From: an uncultured Polaribacter sp.
GTDB lineage: Bacteria > Bacteroidota > Bacteroidia > Flavobacteriales > Flavobacteriaceae
Assembly: GCA_947497755.1 (NCBI GenBank)
Contig: CANMHT010000002.1
Span: forward strand, 434,001-498,000
DNA length: 64,000 nucleotides
Direction: 5' to 3'
Shown here: piece by piece, positions 1 to 10,787 of the stretch
How the letters are laid out: each line of letters starts with the position of its first letter
Numbering within the stretch: the stretch's first letter is position 1
Made by a program: the position numbers and the translations under genes
The notes under the pieces: model-generated
Told to the model about the DNA's origin: nothing
Databases searched by the model: none
What the model saw: the letters and a program-made list of their open reading frames with translations, nothing else

Positions 1-1421
1 TTATTCCTGGTTTGATTGAGTCTCATGGGCATTTACAAGAAATTGGTGAGCAAAAAGAAACAATAAGTTTAAGAGGTTTATCAGCAGAAGATATTGTAAA
101 AACTATCATAGAGAAATCTAAAATGACTCCGAAAGGAGAATGGATTATTGCTTCTGGTTGGGATGAAGGAAAGTTTGCGAATAATTATCCAGATATGAAT
201 TTGTTAAGTCAAAAAGTATCCAATCATCCAGTAGTTTTATATGGTTTAAGAGGTTTTGGAACCATGGGGAATAAACTGGCATTTGATAAAGCTGGTATTG
301 ATAAAAACACCAAAACACCAGATGGAGGACAAATATTAAAAGATGCAAAAGGCAATTTAATATATGTGCTGCTTAACAATGCTAGAACACTTCTAAATAC
401 TAAAGTGCCAGCAAGAACTCAGGCTCAAAAAGAACGTATTTTAAAATATGGACTAGAGCATTTGGCCTCTTTAGGTTTTACAACAACACATCATGCTGGA
501 GTACGAGAAAATTACATGCCTGCTTATGAAAGTTTACATCAAAAAAATGAACTAGCACTTAGAGTTCATGCTTTTATAGCTACTACAAAACCTAATATTA
601 ATTTGGTAAATAAATGGATTAAAAAGGGCCCGACAAAAGATGCTAATTCATTTTTACAAGTAAGGACATTTAAGGCGTATTATGATGGTTCATTAGGGTC
701 AAGAGGCGCTAAATTTTTAAAGCCCTATTCTGATAAGCATAACCATACAGGAACAAGTGGAGAAGAATACGGTTTTTATTCTGATTTGGTAGAACGAGTA
801 ATGGATGCTGGTTTTCAATTGGCAATTCATGCTATTGGAGACAAAGCAAATAGAGATGTCTTAGATTTTTATGAAAATTATTTTGAAAAACATCCTGCAT
901 CTAAAGAGTTACGTCATAGAATTGAACATGTACAAATTATGCATCCAGATGATTTTTCGAGATTACATAAGTTAAATATTGTTGCTTCAATGGAGCCAGC
1001 GCATGCGGTAGAAGATATGCCTTGGGCAATTGATAGGATTGGAGATAGAGTGCAATATGGATATGCTTGGAGAACATTAAGAAAATACAATACATCGTTA
1101 ATTTTTAATTCTGATTTTGCAGGAACTAATCCAGATTTCTTTTATGGTATGTATTGTGCAACTACTAGAAAGAAATTGAATGATGATAAACAATGGATTG
1201 CTGAGGAGGTGCTTACTGTGGAAGAGTCTTTAAGGGCTTACACTATTTGGGGAGCTTATGCAGCAAAGCAAGAAAAATTAACTGGAACCATAGAAGCTGG
1301 TAAATGGGCAGATTTAACCTTTATTGATATAGATATTTTAAATAGTAAGCCCAAAGCTATTTTAAAAGGAAAGGTTTTAAAAACGATGGTAAACGGTAAG
1401 TTCATTTATGAAAAAAACTAA
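1..1421 (+). CDS. YtcJ-like amidohydrolase, 5' end outside window
   Basis: C-terminal ~470 residues of a metal-dependent amidohydrolase of the YtcJ / amidohydrolase-3 group. The open frame runs back to the window edge (codons in phase with position 3) and begins with the metal-binding PGLIESHGH motif, which normally lies some 80-100 residues into these proteins, so the true start is upstream. Other family marks are HAIGDKANRD (metal-binding His), RIEHVQIM, and SDFAGTNPDFFYG near the C-terminus, followed by the usual composite beta-sandwich end (GTIEAGKWADLTFIDID). It hydrolyses an unknown amide or related bond; the substrate cannot be read from sequence. It converges on metK with a shared palindromic terminator between them. 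Confidence 0.85.
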   Translation, partial: IPGLIESHGHLQEIGEQKETISLRGLSAEDIVKTIIEKSKMTPKGEWIIASGWDEGKFANNYPDMNLLSQKVSNHPVVLYGLRGFGTMGNKLAFDKAGIDKNTKTPDGGQILKDAKGNLIYVLLNNARTLLNTKVPARTQAQKERILKYGLEHLASLGFTTTHHAGVRENYMPAYESLHQKNELALRVHAFIATTKPNINLVNKWIKKGPTKDANSFLQVRTFKAYYDGSLGSRGAKFLKPYSDKHNHTGTSGEEYGFYSDLVERVMDAGFQLAIHAIGDKANRDVLDFYENYFEKHPASKELRHRIEHVQIMHPDDFSRLHKLNIVASMEPAHAVEDMPWAIDRIGDRVQYGYAWRTLRKYNTSLIFNSDFAGTNPDFFYGMYCATTRKKLNDDKQWIAEEVLTVEESLRAYTIWGAYAAKQEKLTGTIEAGKWADLTFIDIDILNSKPKAILKGKVLKTMVNGKFIYEKN

Positions 1422-1429
1422 AAGAAAAA

Positions 1430-1453
1430 CCTTGAATAGTTAACTATTCAAGG
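1430..1453. terminator. Bidirectional terminator between amidohydrolase gene and metK
   Basis: A perfect 12-bp inverted repeat (arms CCTTGAATAGTT and AACTATTCAAGG) followed by TCTTTTATA on the plus strand and preceded by GAAAAAC, which gives a T-rich tail on the minus strand. It sits between two convergent genes and can end transcription in both directions. Confidence 0.7.
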
Positions 1454-1480
1454 TCTTTTATAATAGAGTAATAACTTAAA

Positions 1481-2737
1481 TTATAAGTTAAAAGCTTCTT
1501 TTACTTTGTCTACAAAATCTAGCTTTTCCCAAGTGAAAGTTTCTACTTCTTGAGAAACAGTTTCTCCCATAGGGTTGCTAAATGTTACCGTTTTAACTTC
1601 TGGAGTTCGTCCCATATGTCCATAAGCAGCAGTTTCAGAATAAATAGGTGTTCTTAATTTTAAACGTTGCTCAATAAAGTAAGGACGCATGTCAAAAATA
1701 GTTTCTACTACTTTGCTAATTTCACCATCGGTCATATCTACAGTAGCAGTACCATAAGTTTCTACATTAATACTTGTAGGTTTAGCAACTCCAATTGCAT
1801 ACGAAACTTGTACTAAAACCTCTTTACATAATCCTGCAGCTACTAAGTTTTTAGCAATATGTCTTGTAGCATAAGCTCCAGATCTATCTACTTTAGAAGG
1901 GTCTTTTCCAGAAAAAGCTCCACCACCGTGAGCTCCTTTTCCTCCGTAAGTATCTACAATAATTTTACGACCTGTTAAACCAGTATCTCCGTGTGGACCA
2001 CCAATTACAAAAGTTCCTGTTGGATTGATATGATAAGTAATTTCATCAGTAAATAAAGCCTGAATATTTGCAGGTAATTTTGCAATCACTCTTGGCATTA
2101 AAATAGTGATGATATCCGATTTGATTTTTTCTAACATCACGCTTTCGCTTTCGTCAAAATCGTCGTGCTGAGTTGAAACAACAATGGCATCAATTCTTTG
2201 TGGAATGTTATCATCAGAATATTCTATAGTTACTTGAGATTTTGCATCCGGACGTAAATATGTAATGTCTTTATTTTCGCGTCTTAATTCTGCCAACTCA
2301 ATAAGAATTCTATGAGATAATTCTAATGCTAAAGGCATGTAATTTTCGGTTTCATCAGTTGCATAACCAAACATCATTCCTTGATCTCCTGCTCCTTGCT
2401 CTTCTTTGTTGGCTCTATCTACACCTTGGTTAATATCTGGAGATTGCTCATGAATAGCAGAGAAAACTCCACAAGAACTACCATCAAACATATACTCGCT
2501 TTTTGTGTAACCAATTTTATTAATTACATCACGAGCAATTTTTTGAACATCTAAATAGGTTTTAGATTTTACTTCACCAGCCAATACAACCTGACCTGTA
2601 GTAACTAAGGTTTCACAAGCCACTTTAGATTCTTTGTCAAAGGCTAAAAAATTATCTATCAATGCATCAGAAATCTGATCTGCAACTTTATCTGGGTGCC
2701 CTTCTGAAACAGATTCAGAAGTGAATAAATATGACAT
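1481..2737 (-). CDS. metK: S-adenosylmethionine synthetase
   Basis: Makes S-adenosylmethionine from methionine and ATP in the cytoplasm; its product is the ligand of both SAM-I riboswitches in this window. Begins [21 protein letters not shown], with the family HPDK active-site motif, then [12 protein letters not shown] (methionine-loop signature), [14 protein letters not shown] and the [16 protein letters not shown] phosphate-binding segment. Length about 418 residues is normal for Bacteroidota. The frame is open 10 codons upstream (to 2767), but the ATG at 2737 begins exactly at the conserved N-terminus and is preceded by AAAGAAAG, so it is chosen. It is monocistronic, with its own ~120-nt leader. 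Confidence 0.97.
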   Translation of the reverse strand: MSYLFTSESVSEGHPDKVADQISDALIDNFLAFDKESKVACETLVTTGQVVLAGEVKSKTYLDVQKIARDVINKIGYTKSEYMFDGSSCGVFSAIHEQSPDINQGVDRANKEEQGAGDQGMMFGYATDETENYMPLALELSHRILIELAELRRENKDITYLRPDAKSQVTIEYSDDNIPQRIDAIVVSTQHDDFDESESVMLEKIKSDIITILMPRVIAKLPANIQALFTDEITYHINPTGTFVIGGPHGDTGLTGRKIIVDTYGGKGAHGGGAFSGKDPSKVDRSGAYATRHIAKNLVAAGLCKEVLVQVSYAIGVAKPTSINVETYGTATVDMTDGEISKVVETIFDMRPYFIEQRLKLRTPIYSETAAYGHMGRTPEVKTVTFSNPMGETVSQEVETFTWEKLDFVDKVKEAFNL

Positions 2738-2771
2738 AAACTTTCTTTTTTTATAAGAGGGAAACAAAAAA

Positions 2772-2833
2772 TATTGCTGCGTAGCTAAAAGAGTAGAATG
2801 TACTGTTTTAGCTTTTTTTAATGAGGTAGCAAT
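2772..2833 (-). promoter_or_regulatory. Structured leader of metK, possible attenuator
   Basis: In the metK sense strand an outer pairing ATTGCT (2833-2828) with AGCAAT (2777-2772) encloses an inner pairing AGCTAAAA (2813-2806) with TTTTAGCT (2789-2782). The 3' side of the outer stem is followed at once by ATTTTTTG. This nested stem plus T-run lies within the untranslated leader, about 35-95 nt before the metK ATG. It does not match the SAM-I consensus seen twice elsewhere here. Function is inferred only from position and folding potential. Confidence 0.35.
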
Positions 2834-2864
2834 CAGTTCAAATTTTTCCTCTAAAATTAGAATG

Positions 2865-2872
2865 CAAATGTA
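2865..2872 (-). promoter_or_regulatory. Probable metK promoter -7 element
   Basis: On the minus strand TACATTTG matches the Bacteroidota -7 consensus TAnnTTTG exactly. Nineteen bases upstream is TTT instead of TTG, so the -33 element is imperfect. Transcription would start about 120 nt before the metK ATG. Confidence 0.5.
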
Positions 2873-2933
2873 CAGCTAAAATCTAAACTAAAAAATGAAT
2901 TCTGTTAAAAAAATGTCAAACTACAAACACTAA

Positions 2934-4397
<1,464 letters not shown>

Positions 4398-4518
4398 AAA
4401 AGAATGTAAAAATTATAGGGAAAATAGTGTAGGAGCGGACGGCGAATATATAAAAAATAAATAAATATGCTGCTTTTAGCTTGTTTTTATGGGATTGAGT
4501 AAAAAAAATGAAATTTTA

Positions 4519-4551
4519 TTTGGATAATCCATTTTTCTTATTGAATATTTG
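4519..4551 (+). promoter_or_regulatory. Candidate promoter of the metY operon
   Basis: TTTG at 4519-4522 and AATATTTG at 4544-4551 resemble the Bacteroidota -33/-7 pair; the -7 has one mismatch to TAnnTTTG and the spacing is 21 instead of 19. It lies 31 bases before the riboswitch. Confidence 0.45.
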
Positions 4552-4581
4552 CACTCGAAAAGTTCATAACTTATTGACAAT

Positions 4582-4704
4582 GTTATCAAGAAAGGCGGAG
4601 GGAATAGACCCTATGAAACCTTAGCAACCCTTTACACTTAGTAAAGAAGGTGCTAAATTCTACTTAATCTCAGATTCATTTATCAAAGAGATTGGATAGA
4701 TAAC
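4582..4704 (+). promoter_or_regulatory. SAM-I (S-box) riboswitch upstream of metY
   Basis: Contains the S-box core in order: AAGAAAGGCGGAGGGA, ACCCTATGAAACC, TTAGCAACCC and AAGGTGCTAAATTC, closed by a P1 helix of GTTATC (4582-4587) with GATAAC (4699-4704). In this class SAM binding stabilises P1 and lowers expression. The following metY, MetX fusion and metZ genes are one direction and closely spaced, so all three should be repressed when SAM is plentiful. The distance from aptamer to ATG is about 125 nt, longer than for the second copy in this window. Confidence 0.93.
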
Positions 4705-4710
4705 TCAAAC

Positions 4711-4732
4711 CTAATTACTCATCTGTAATTAG
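4711..4732 (+). terminator. Possible expression-platform hairpin after the metY riboswitch
   Basis: Perfect 8-bp stem CTAATTAC / GTAATTAG with a 6-nt loop, followed by TATAATTCTTTATAAC. The stem is A/T-rich and the T-run is interrupted, so it is a weak terminator at best. Its position seven bases after P1 suggests it belongs to the switch. Confidence 0.35.
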
Positions 4733-4828
4733 TATAATTCTTTATAACATTTTTCTAGTAAGTACGTCAATTTTTATTGATGCATTTGACTTTTGGTTTA
4801 ATTTTTTATTAACTCAAAAAGAAGAAAA

Positions 4829-6121
4829 ATGAGTACACAACAATTTGCAACAAATGCGTTGCACGCCGGACACGATGTCCAACAAAACGGAGGAACCAGA
4901 GCTGTTCCTATTTATCAAACATCATCGTATGTTTTTGATGATTCTAATCATGCAGCAAATTTATTTTCGCTAAAAGAATTAGGTTTTATCTATACACGTT
5001 TAAACAATCCAACAAATCAAATTTTACAAGATAGATTGGCTGCTTTAGAAGGTGGTGTTGGAGCTGTAGTTTTTGCATCTGGAACAGCTGCTATTTTTAC
5101 GGGTTTGTTAACCTTATTAAAAGCAGGTGATCATATTGTAGCTTCTAGTAGTCTCTACGGAGGAACCTACAATTTACTTAATGTAACTTTACCAAGATTA
5201 GGTATTACAACTACTTTTGTAGATGCTTCAAATCCAGCAAATTTTAAAGAAGCTGTACAAGAAAATACCAGAGCTTTTTTTGTAGAATCTCTCGGGAATC
5301 CAAAATTAGATGTGTTGGATTTACAAGGAATCTCAGAACAAGCCAAAGCAGCAAAAGTGCCTTTTATTGTAGATAATACAGTAGCAACTCCAGCTTTATT
5401 AAACCCAATTGAACATGGAGCAAATATTGTAATACATTCACTGACAAAGTATATTGGAGGTCAAGGAAATTCCTTAGGAGGAGTTATTGTTGATGGAGGA
5501 AATTTTGATTGGTCTAATGGGAAGTTTCCAGAATTTACAGAGCCTTCAGCAGGATATCATGGACTAAAGTATTATGAAACTTTAGGAGCTGCTTCGTATA
5601 CTTTTAAATTAATTTTAGAAGGGCTGCGTGATTTTGGTGGCGCTTTAAGTCCAACAAACGCATTTAATATTATCCAAGGATTGGAAACCTTGCCTGTAAG
5701 AATAAAAAAACATTCAGAAAATGCTTTAGAACTTGCCTCGTGGTTAGAACATCAAGAAGAAGTTGCTTGGGTAAATTATCCAGGTTTAGATACAAGTAAG
5801 TACAAATCGCTTTCAGATAAATATTTACCAAATGGACAAAGCGGTATCGTTACTTTTGGAGTAAAAGGAGGATTTGAATCAGCAAAAACAATTGCAGATA
5901 CTACAAAATTATTTTCATTATTAGCAAATATTGGAGATACCAAATCATTGATTATTCATCCAGCAAGTACCACTCATCAACAACTAACAGACGAAGAGCA
6001 AGAAGCGGCTGGAGTTACAAAAGATTTAATTCGTTTGTCTGTTGGATTAGAAAATATTGAAGATTTAAAATCTGATCTGCAAGAAGCTTTTTCTAAAGTT
6101 TCAAGTGAAGTTTTGGTCTAA
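4829..6121 (+). CDS. metY: O-acetylhomoserine sulfhydrylase
   Basis: PLP enzyme of the Cys/Met metabolism family that makes homocysteine from O-acetylhomoserine and sulfide. The 430-residue length is typical of MetY. Visible marks: TRAVPIYQTSSYVFDD near the N-terminus, YTRLNNPTNQILQDRLAALEGG, SGTAAIFTGLLTLLKAGDH, DNTVATP, and the PLP lysine in HSLTKYIGGQGNSLGG. The C-terminus ends in HPASTTHQQL and SVGLENIEDL as expected. It is the first gene after a SAM-I riboswitch, with ATG preceded by AAAAAGAAGAAAA. The next gene supplies its substrate. Confidence 0.95.
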   Translation: MSTQQFATNALHAGHDVQQNGGTRAVPIYQTSSYVFDDSNHAANLFSLKELGFIYTRLNNPTNQILQDRLAALEGGVGAVVFASGTAAIFTGLLTLLKAGDHIVASSSLYGGTYNLLNVTLPRLGITTTFVDASNPANFKEAVQENTRAFFVESLGNPKLDVLDLQGISEQAKAAKVPFIVDNTVATPALLNPIEHGANIVIHSLTKYIGGQGNSLGGVIVDGGNFDWSNGKFPEFTEPSAGYHGLKYYETLGAASYTFKLILEGLRDFGGALSPTNAFNIIQGLETLPVRIKKHSENALELASWLEHQEEVAWVNYPGLDTSKYKSLSDKYLPNGQSGIVTFGVKGGFESAKTIADTTKLFSLLANIGDTKSLIIHPASTTHQQLTDEEQEAAGVTKDLIRLSVGLENIEDLKSDLQEAFSKVSSEVLV

Positions 6122-6154
6122 TTTATTGTACGAGGTACATCAGCAATACATAAG

Positions 6155-9100
6155 ATGAAAAGCAATTTATTAGAAATAAAAATACCAGATTTTATTACAG
6201 AAAGTGGTACTCAGTTCACAAATCTACAATTGAGTTATCAATTGTTTGGGAAAGCATTGGGTACTGCTCCTGTAGTATTGGTAAATCATGCATTGACAGG
6301 AAATAGTAATGTTGCTGGAGATGATGGTTGGTGGAAAGAACTTATTGGGAAACAAAAGGCAATTGATACAGAAAGTTATACGATTTTAGCTTTTAATATT
6401 CTGGGTAATGGATATGATGGCTTTTTAATTGACGATTATAAAAGCTTTATCGCTAAAGATATTGCGAAGTTATTTTTACAAGGTTTACAAGAGCTAAAAA
6501 TCTCACAGTTATTTGGATTGATTGGAGGCTCTTTGGGAGGTGGAATTGCTTGGGAAATGGTAGTGTTAGCTCCAACAATAACAGAACATTTTATTCCAGT
6601 TGCTACCGATTGGAAATCTACGGATTGGCTTATTGCAAATTGTCAAATTCAAGAGCAGTTTTTAGTCAATTCTAGTAATCCAGTACATGATGCTCGTATG
6701 CATGCGATGTTATGTTATAGAACACCAGCTTCGTTTAAAGAACGCTTTCAACGATCAAAGAATGAAACATTGCAAATTTTTAATGTAGAAAGCTGGTTGT
6801 TGCATCATGGTAAAAAATTACAGGAGCGTTATCAATTATCATCTTATAAGTTGATGAATCAGTTATTAAAAACAATTGATGTTACTAATAATAAAGAAAA
6901 TGAGTTCGAAGTATTGGATCAAATTAAAGCCGATATTCATATTATCGGTGTTAACTCAGACTTGTTTTTTACTGCCGAAGAAAACAAAGAAACCTATCAA
7001 AAATTAGCCATATCAAAAGCAAATGTTACCTATAACGAAATAAACTCTGTTCATGGTCACGATGCTTTTTTAATAGAATACAAACAATTACAAAAAATAA
7101 TTGCACCTATTTTTAATAATAAGGCAAATACAAAAAAAATGAAAGTATTAAAATTTGGAGGAAAGTCTTTAGCGAATGGAAAAGGCTTGCAAAATGCCAT
7201 CAACATTATTGTTTCTAAAGTAGAAGCCAATGAAAAAATTGCAGTTGTTGCTTCTGCAAGAGGAAACTCAACAGATCAATTAGAAGAAATTTTAGAAAGA
7301 GCAGCAAAAAATGAAGTATATAAAGAACAATTAGAAGCTTTTAAAAAATACCAATTAGAAGCAGCATTAGATGTAGATTTCTCTAAAGAGTTTTTAAAAT
7401 TAGATACCATTTTTGAAGGCGTTCAATTATTGGAAGATTATAGTCAGAAAATTAAAGATGAGGTATTAGCACAAGGAGAATTGTTATCTGTAAAACTCAT
7501 AGAGAACTTACTTAAAAAACGTGGAGTAAATGCCAATGCAACAGATGCAAGAAAACTAATTATTACTGATGATAATTTTGGGAATGCGCAGCCGATTAAC
7601 GAGCTTTCAAAAGAGAATGTCAAAACTCATTTTAAGAATTTTAACGAAGATACAGTACATGTAGTTACTGGGTTTATTTCATCTAATCAGAAACAGCAAA
7701 CAACTACTTTAGGAAGAAACGGAAGCAATTATACAGCTTCTTTATTAGCCAATTATTTGGATGTAGAAGAGCTGCAAAATTATACTCATGTAAACGGAAT
7801 CTTTACAGCAAATCCAGACTTAGTATTGGATGCTAAAAAGATAGAACAATTGTCTTTTTCTGAAGCCAATGAGTTGGCCAATTTTGGTGCTACAATTTTA
7901 CATGCAAAAACCATTATTCCACTATTAGAAAAAAACATTAAACTAAGAGTTTTAAACACTTTTAATATAGAAGATAAAGGAACTTTAATAACTTCTAAAT
8001 CTACAGATAAAGGGATTAAATCTATTTCTGTTTTAGACAATGTTGCCTTGTTAAATTTTGAAGGAAGAGGTTTGCTAGGGAAAGTAGGAATTGATGCTAG
8101 AATTTTTAAAGCTTTGAGTGATAAAGATATTAGTGTAAGTATTATTTCTCAAGGATCTTCTGAAAGAGGTATCGGTTTAATTATTAATGAATCAAAAGCA
8201 ACCGAAGCAGTACTGGCTTTAGAAAAAGAGTTTGAACACGATTTTTATTCGCAAGATGTAAATCGTATTTCTGTGATAGAAAATGTTGCTGTTATATCTA
8301 TTATCGGACAAGATTTAAGTGAGTTTCATCTTCCTTATAATGCATTAATTAAAAATCAAATTGTACCCTTGCTTTTTAACAATACGATTACAGGTAAAAA
8401 TGTGAGTTTAGTTGTAAAAAAGGAAGAATTAAACAAAGCTGTAAATGTGATTCACGGACAAGTTTTTGGAGTTGCAAAAAAGGAGAACATTGCTGTTTTT
8501 GGTAAAGGTTTAGTTGGTGGTACTTTGATTGATCAGATTATTGAAAATACAAAATCTGTACTTGAAAGACGTAAAATACAACTCAATATTTTTGCCATTG
8601 CTAACTCTAAAAAGGTGTTATTAAATGCCAATGGAGTTACTCAAAATTGGGAAGAAACATTAGAAGAAAATGGTATAGAAGGAAATGCTATTGAAAATGT
8701 AGTGACTTTTGCTAAAAAGCACCATTTAGAGAATTTAATTGCAGTAGATAATACAGCTAGTGCCGACTTTGTTTCTCATTATATATCGTTAATTGAAGCT
8801 GGTTTCGACTTGGTTTCTTCAAATAAAATTGCCAATACAATTTCTCACGATTTTTATAAAGAATTACGAAATAAATTAGCAGCAAATAAGAAAACCTATT
8901 TGTACGAAACGAATGTAGGCGCAGGATTACCACTAATTGATACGATTAATTTACTACATGAATCTGGAGAAAATATTACCAAAATAAAAGGAGTTTTTTC
9001 TGGATCGTTGAGTTATTTGTTTAATCGATTTTCTGCGGATGAAATTTCCTTTTCAGAAGCTTTGCAAGAAGCTATTGATAAAGGATTTACAGAACCAGAT

Positions 9101-9559
9101 CCAAGAGAAGATTTATGTGGTAATGATGTTGCAAGAAAGTTATTGATTTTAGCTCGTGAATTGGATTTAGAAAATGAATTTGAAGACATTCAAATAGAAA
9201 ACCTAATTAGAGAAGAGTTTAGAGGTGTTTCTAAAGAAGTATTCTTGTCAAGTTTAGCAGAACTGAATGAAGAATTTCATCTTAAGAAATTTACCCAACA
9301 AGAAAATCATGTTTTGAGATATATTGGAGAATTATCTGGAGATTTATTTCAAAATAAAGGAGATATGAAAGTAAAATTGGTATCTGTACCAATCAGTTCT
9401 CCTTTAGGTTCATTAAAAGGCTCAGATGCCATTTTTGAAATTTATACAGAGTCGTACGGAGAACAGCCAATAGTAATTCAAGGAGCTGGTGCTGGGGCAA
9501 AAGTTACTGCACGTGGTGTTTTTGGCGATATTTTACGATTGGCAAAAAACAATAATTAA
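6155..9559 (+). CDS. Three-part fusion: homoserine O-acetyltransferase, aspartokinase-like domain, homoserine dehydrogenase
   Basis: One uninterrupted 1134-residue frame. Residues 1-~322 are a MetX-type alpha/beta hydrolase with its triad in place (Ser126 in GGSLGGG, Asp269 in NSDLFF, His302 in HGHDAF). Residues ~329-770 follow the ThrA aspartokinase plus ACT region but lack several catalytic marks: KFGGKS for KFGGTS, GRNGSNY for GRNGSDY, THVNG (544-548) for TDVDG, and NPD for DPR. Residues ~773-1134 are a complete homoserine dehydrogenase (FGKGLVGG nucleotide loop, NVGAGLP, GFTEPDPREDL). The protein would reduce aspartate semialdehyde to homoserine and acetylate it for MetY/MetZ; kinase activity is doubtful. 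An internal ATG at residue 329 could allow a separate ThrA-like product. A sequencing fusion of two genes is possible but nothing in the frame suggests it. Confidence 0.9.
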   Translation: MKSNLLEIKIPDFITESGTQFTNLQLSYQLFGKALGTAPVVLVNHALTGNSNVAGDDGWWKELIGKQKAIDTESYTILAFNILGNGYDGFLIDDYKSFIAKDIAKLFLQGLQELKISQLFGLIGGSLGGGIAWEMVVLAPTITEHFIPVATDWKSTDWLIANCQIQEQFLVNSSNPVHDARMHAMLCYRTPASFKERFQRSKNETLQIFNVESWLLHHGKKLQERYQLSSYKLMNQLLKTIDVTNNKENEFEVLDQIKADIHIIGVNSDLFFTAEENKETYQKLAISKANVTYNEINSVHGHDAFLIEYKQLQKIIAPIFNNKANTKKMKVLKFGGKSLANGKGLQNAINIIVSKVEANEKIAVVASARGNSTDQLEEILERAAKNEVYKEQLEAFKKYQLEAALDVDFSKEFLKLDTIFEGVQLLEDYSQKIKDEVLAQGELLSVKLIENLLKKRGVNANATDARKLIITDDNFGNAQPINELSKENVKTHFKNFNEDTVHVVTGFISSNQKQQTTTLGRNGSNYTASLLANYLDVEELQNYTHVNGIFTANPDLVLDAKKIEQLSFSEANELANFGATILHAKTIIPLLEKNIKLRVLNTFNIEDKGTLITSKSTDKGIKSISVLDNVALLNFEGRGLLGKVGIDARIFKALSDKDISVSIISQGSSERGIGLIINESKATEAVLALEKEFEHDFYSQDVNRISVIENVAVISIIGQDLSEFHLPYNALIKNQIVPLLFNNTITGKNVSLVVKKEELNKAVNVIHGQVFGVAKKENIAVFGKGLVGGTLIDQIIENTKSVLERRKIQLNIFAIANSKKVLLNANGVTQNWEETLEENGIEGNAIENVVTFAKKHHLENLIAVDNTASADFVSHYISLIEAGFDLVSSNKIANTISHDFYKELRNKLAANKKTYLYETNVGAGLPLIDTINLLHESGENITKIKGVFSGSLSYLFNRFSADEISFSEALQEAIDKGFTEPDPREDLCGNDVARKLLILARELDLENEFEDIQIENLIREEFRGVSKEVFLSSLAELNEEFHLKKFTQQENHVLRYIGELSGDLFQNKGDMKVKLVSVPISSPLGSLKGSDAIFEIYTESYGEQPIVIQGAGAGAKVTARGVFGDILRLAKNNN

Positions 9560-9595
9560 ACTAAATCAATCTAGAACTTTTAAAAAAGAATACAA

Positions 9596-10765
9596 ATGAG
9601 TACTTATCAATTTGAAACAGAAGCTATCAGAAATCAAACAGAACGCTCGCAGTTTTCAGAGCATTCTACGCCAATGTACGTCACTTCTAGTTTTGTTTTT
9701 GACGATGCTGAAGATATGAGAGCATCTTTTGCTGAAGAAAAAGAGAAGAATTTGTACAGTCGTTTTTCAAATCCAAATACCACTGAATTTGTACATAAAG
9801 TTGTTGCAATGGAAGGTGCTGAATCTGGTTATGCTTTCGCTACTGGAATGGCAGCTATTTTTTCAACATTTGGAGCATTATTAAGTGCAGGAGATCATAT
9901 TGTTTCTTGCCGTTCTGTTTTTGGTTCTACACACACTTTGTTTACCAAGTATTTGCCAAAATGGAATATTGATACGAGCTATTTTAAGGTTGATGAAGTA
10001 GATAGCATTGAAACATTAATCAAACCCAATACTAAAATTTTGTATGCAGAAACTCCAACAAATCCTGCTGTAGATGTGCTAGATTTAGAATTGTTAGGTA
10101 AGATTGCTAGAAAACATAATCTATTGTTGGTGATTGATAATTGTTTTGCGACTCCATATATTCAAAAACCTATTGAGTTTGGTGCTGATATTGTATTGCA
10201 TTCTGCCACTAAGTTAATGGACGGTCAAGGAAGAGTATTAGGAGGAGTGGCTGTTGGAAAAGCAGATTTAATTAGAGAAATTTATCTGTTTTCTAGAAAT
10301 ACCGGGCCAGCCATGTCTCCTTTCAATGCTTGGGTATTGTCTAAAAGTTTAGAGACTTTAGCAGTTCGCGTTGAAAAACATTGTGAAAATGCTTTGCAAG
10401 TTGCCAAATTTTTAGAAAAGCATACTAAAGTGAATAAAGTAAAATATCCATTTTTAAAATCGCATCCACAATATAAGGTCGCAAAAAAACAAATGAAACT
10501 GGGTGGTAATATTGTTGCTTTTGAAGTTTCTGGAGGTATTGAAGCAGGAAGAAAATTTTTAAATAAGATAAAACTTTGTTCTTTATCGGCAAATTTAGGA
10601 GATACTAGAAGCATTGTAACTCACCCTGCTTCTACAACGCATAGTAAACTAAATGAGGAAGATAGATTAGAAGTTGGAATTACAGATGGCTTAGTTAGAG
10701 TTTCTGTTGGATTAGAAAATATAGATGATATAATTAGTGATTTAGAACAAGCCCTAGATTTTTAA
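9596..10765 (+). CDS. metZ: Trans-sulfuration PLP enzyme, O-succinyl/O-acetylhomoserine sulfhydrylase type
   Basis: 389-residue Cys/Met metabolism PLP enzyme, a relative of the MetY gene two genes upstream but closer to MetZ. Marks are YSRFSNPNTTEFVHKVVAMEG, ATGMAAIFSTFGALLSAGDH, SVFGSTHTLFTKYLP, the PLP lysine in HSATKLMDGQGRVLGG, and HPASTTHSKL. Expected to make homocysteine by direct sulfhydrylation of activated homoserine. Since the adjacent MetX makes O-acetylhomoserine, that may be its actual substrate. It lies 36 bases after the fusion gene and is probably the last gene of the SAM-controlled operon. Cystathionine lyase or synthase activity cannot be excluded by eye. Confidence 0.8.
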   Translation: MSTYQFETEAIRNQTERSQFSEHSTPMYVTSSFVFDDAEDMRASFAEEKEKNLYSRFSNPNTTEFVHKVVAMEGAESGYAFATGMAAIFSTFGALLSAGDHIVSCRSVFGSTHTLFTKYLPKWNIDTSYFKVDEVDSIETLIKPNTKILYAETPTNPAVDVLDLELLGKIARKHNLLLVIDNCFATPYIQKPIEFGADIVLHSATKLMDGQGRVLGGVAVGKADLIREIYLFSRNTGPAMSPFNAWVLSKSLETLAVRVEKHCENALQVAKFLEKHTKVNKVKYPFLKSHPQYKVAKKQMKLGGNIVAFEVSGGIEAGRKFLNKIKLCSLSANLGDTRSIVTHPASTTHSKLNEEDRLEVGITDGLVRVSVGLENIDDIISDLEQALDF

Positions 10766-10775
10766 GAATATATTC

Positions 10776-10783
10776 TATATTTG
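10776..10783 (+). promoter_or_regulatory. Candidate -7 element of the Rrf2 gene
   Basis: TATATTTG fits TAnnTTTG exactly but no TTG lies 19 bases upstream. It ends only four bases before the ATG, so if used the transcript would be nearly leaderless. Confidence 0.35.
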
Positions 10784-10787
10784 TGAA

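Noticed and set aside
2738..2767. Ten-codon N-terminal extension of MetK
   Set aside because: The family begins at MSYLFTSES; the upstream codons are not conserved-looking and a good purine-rich stretch precedes the inner ATG.
9596..10765. MetY and MetZ as a recent tandem duplication
   Set aside because: Lengths (430 and 389) and motifs differ as between the MetY and MetZ subfamilies; they are old paralogues.
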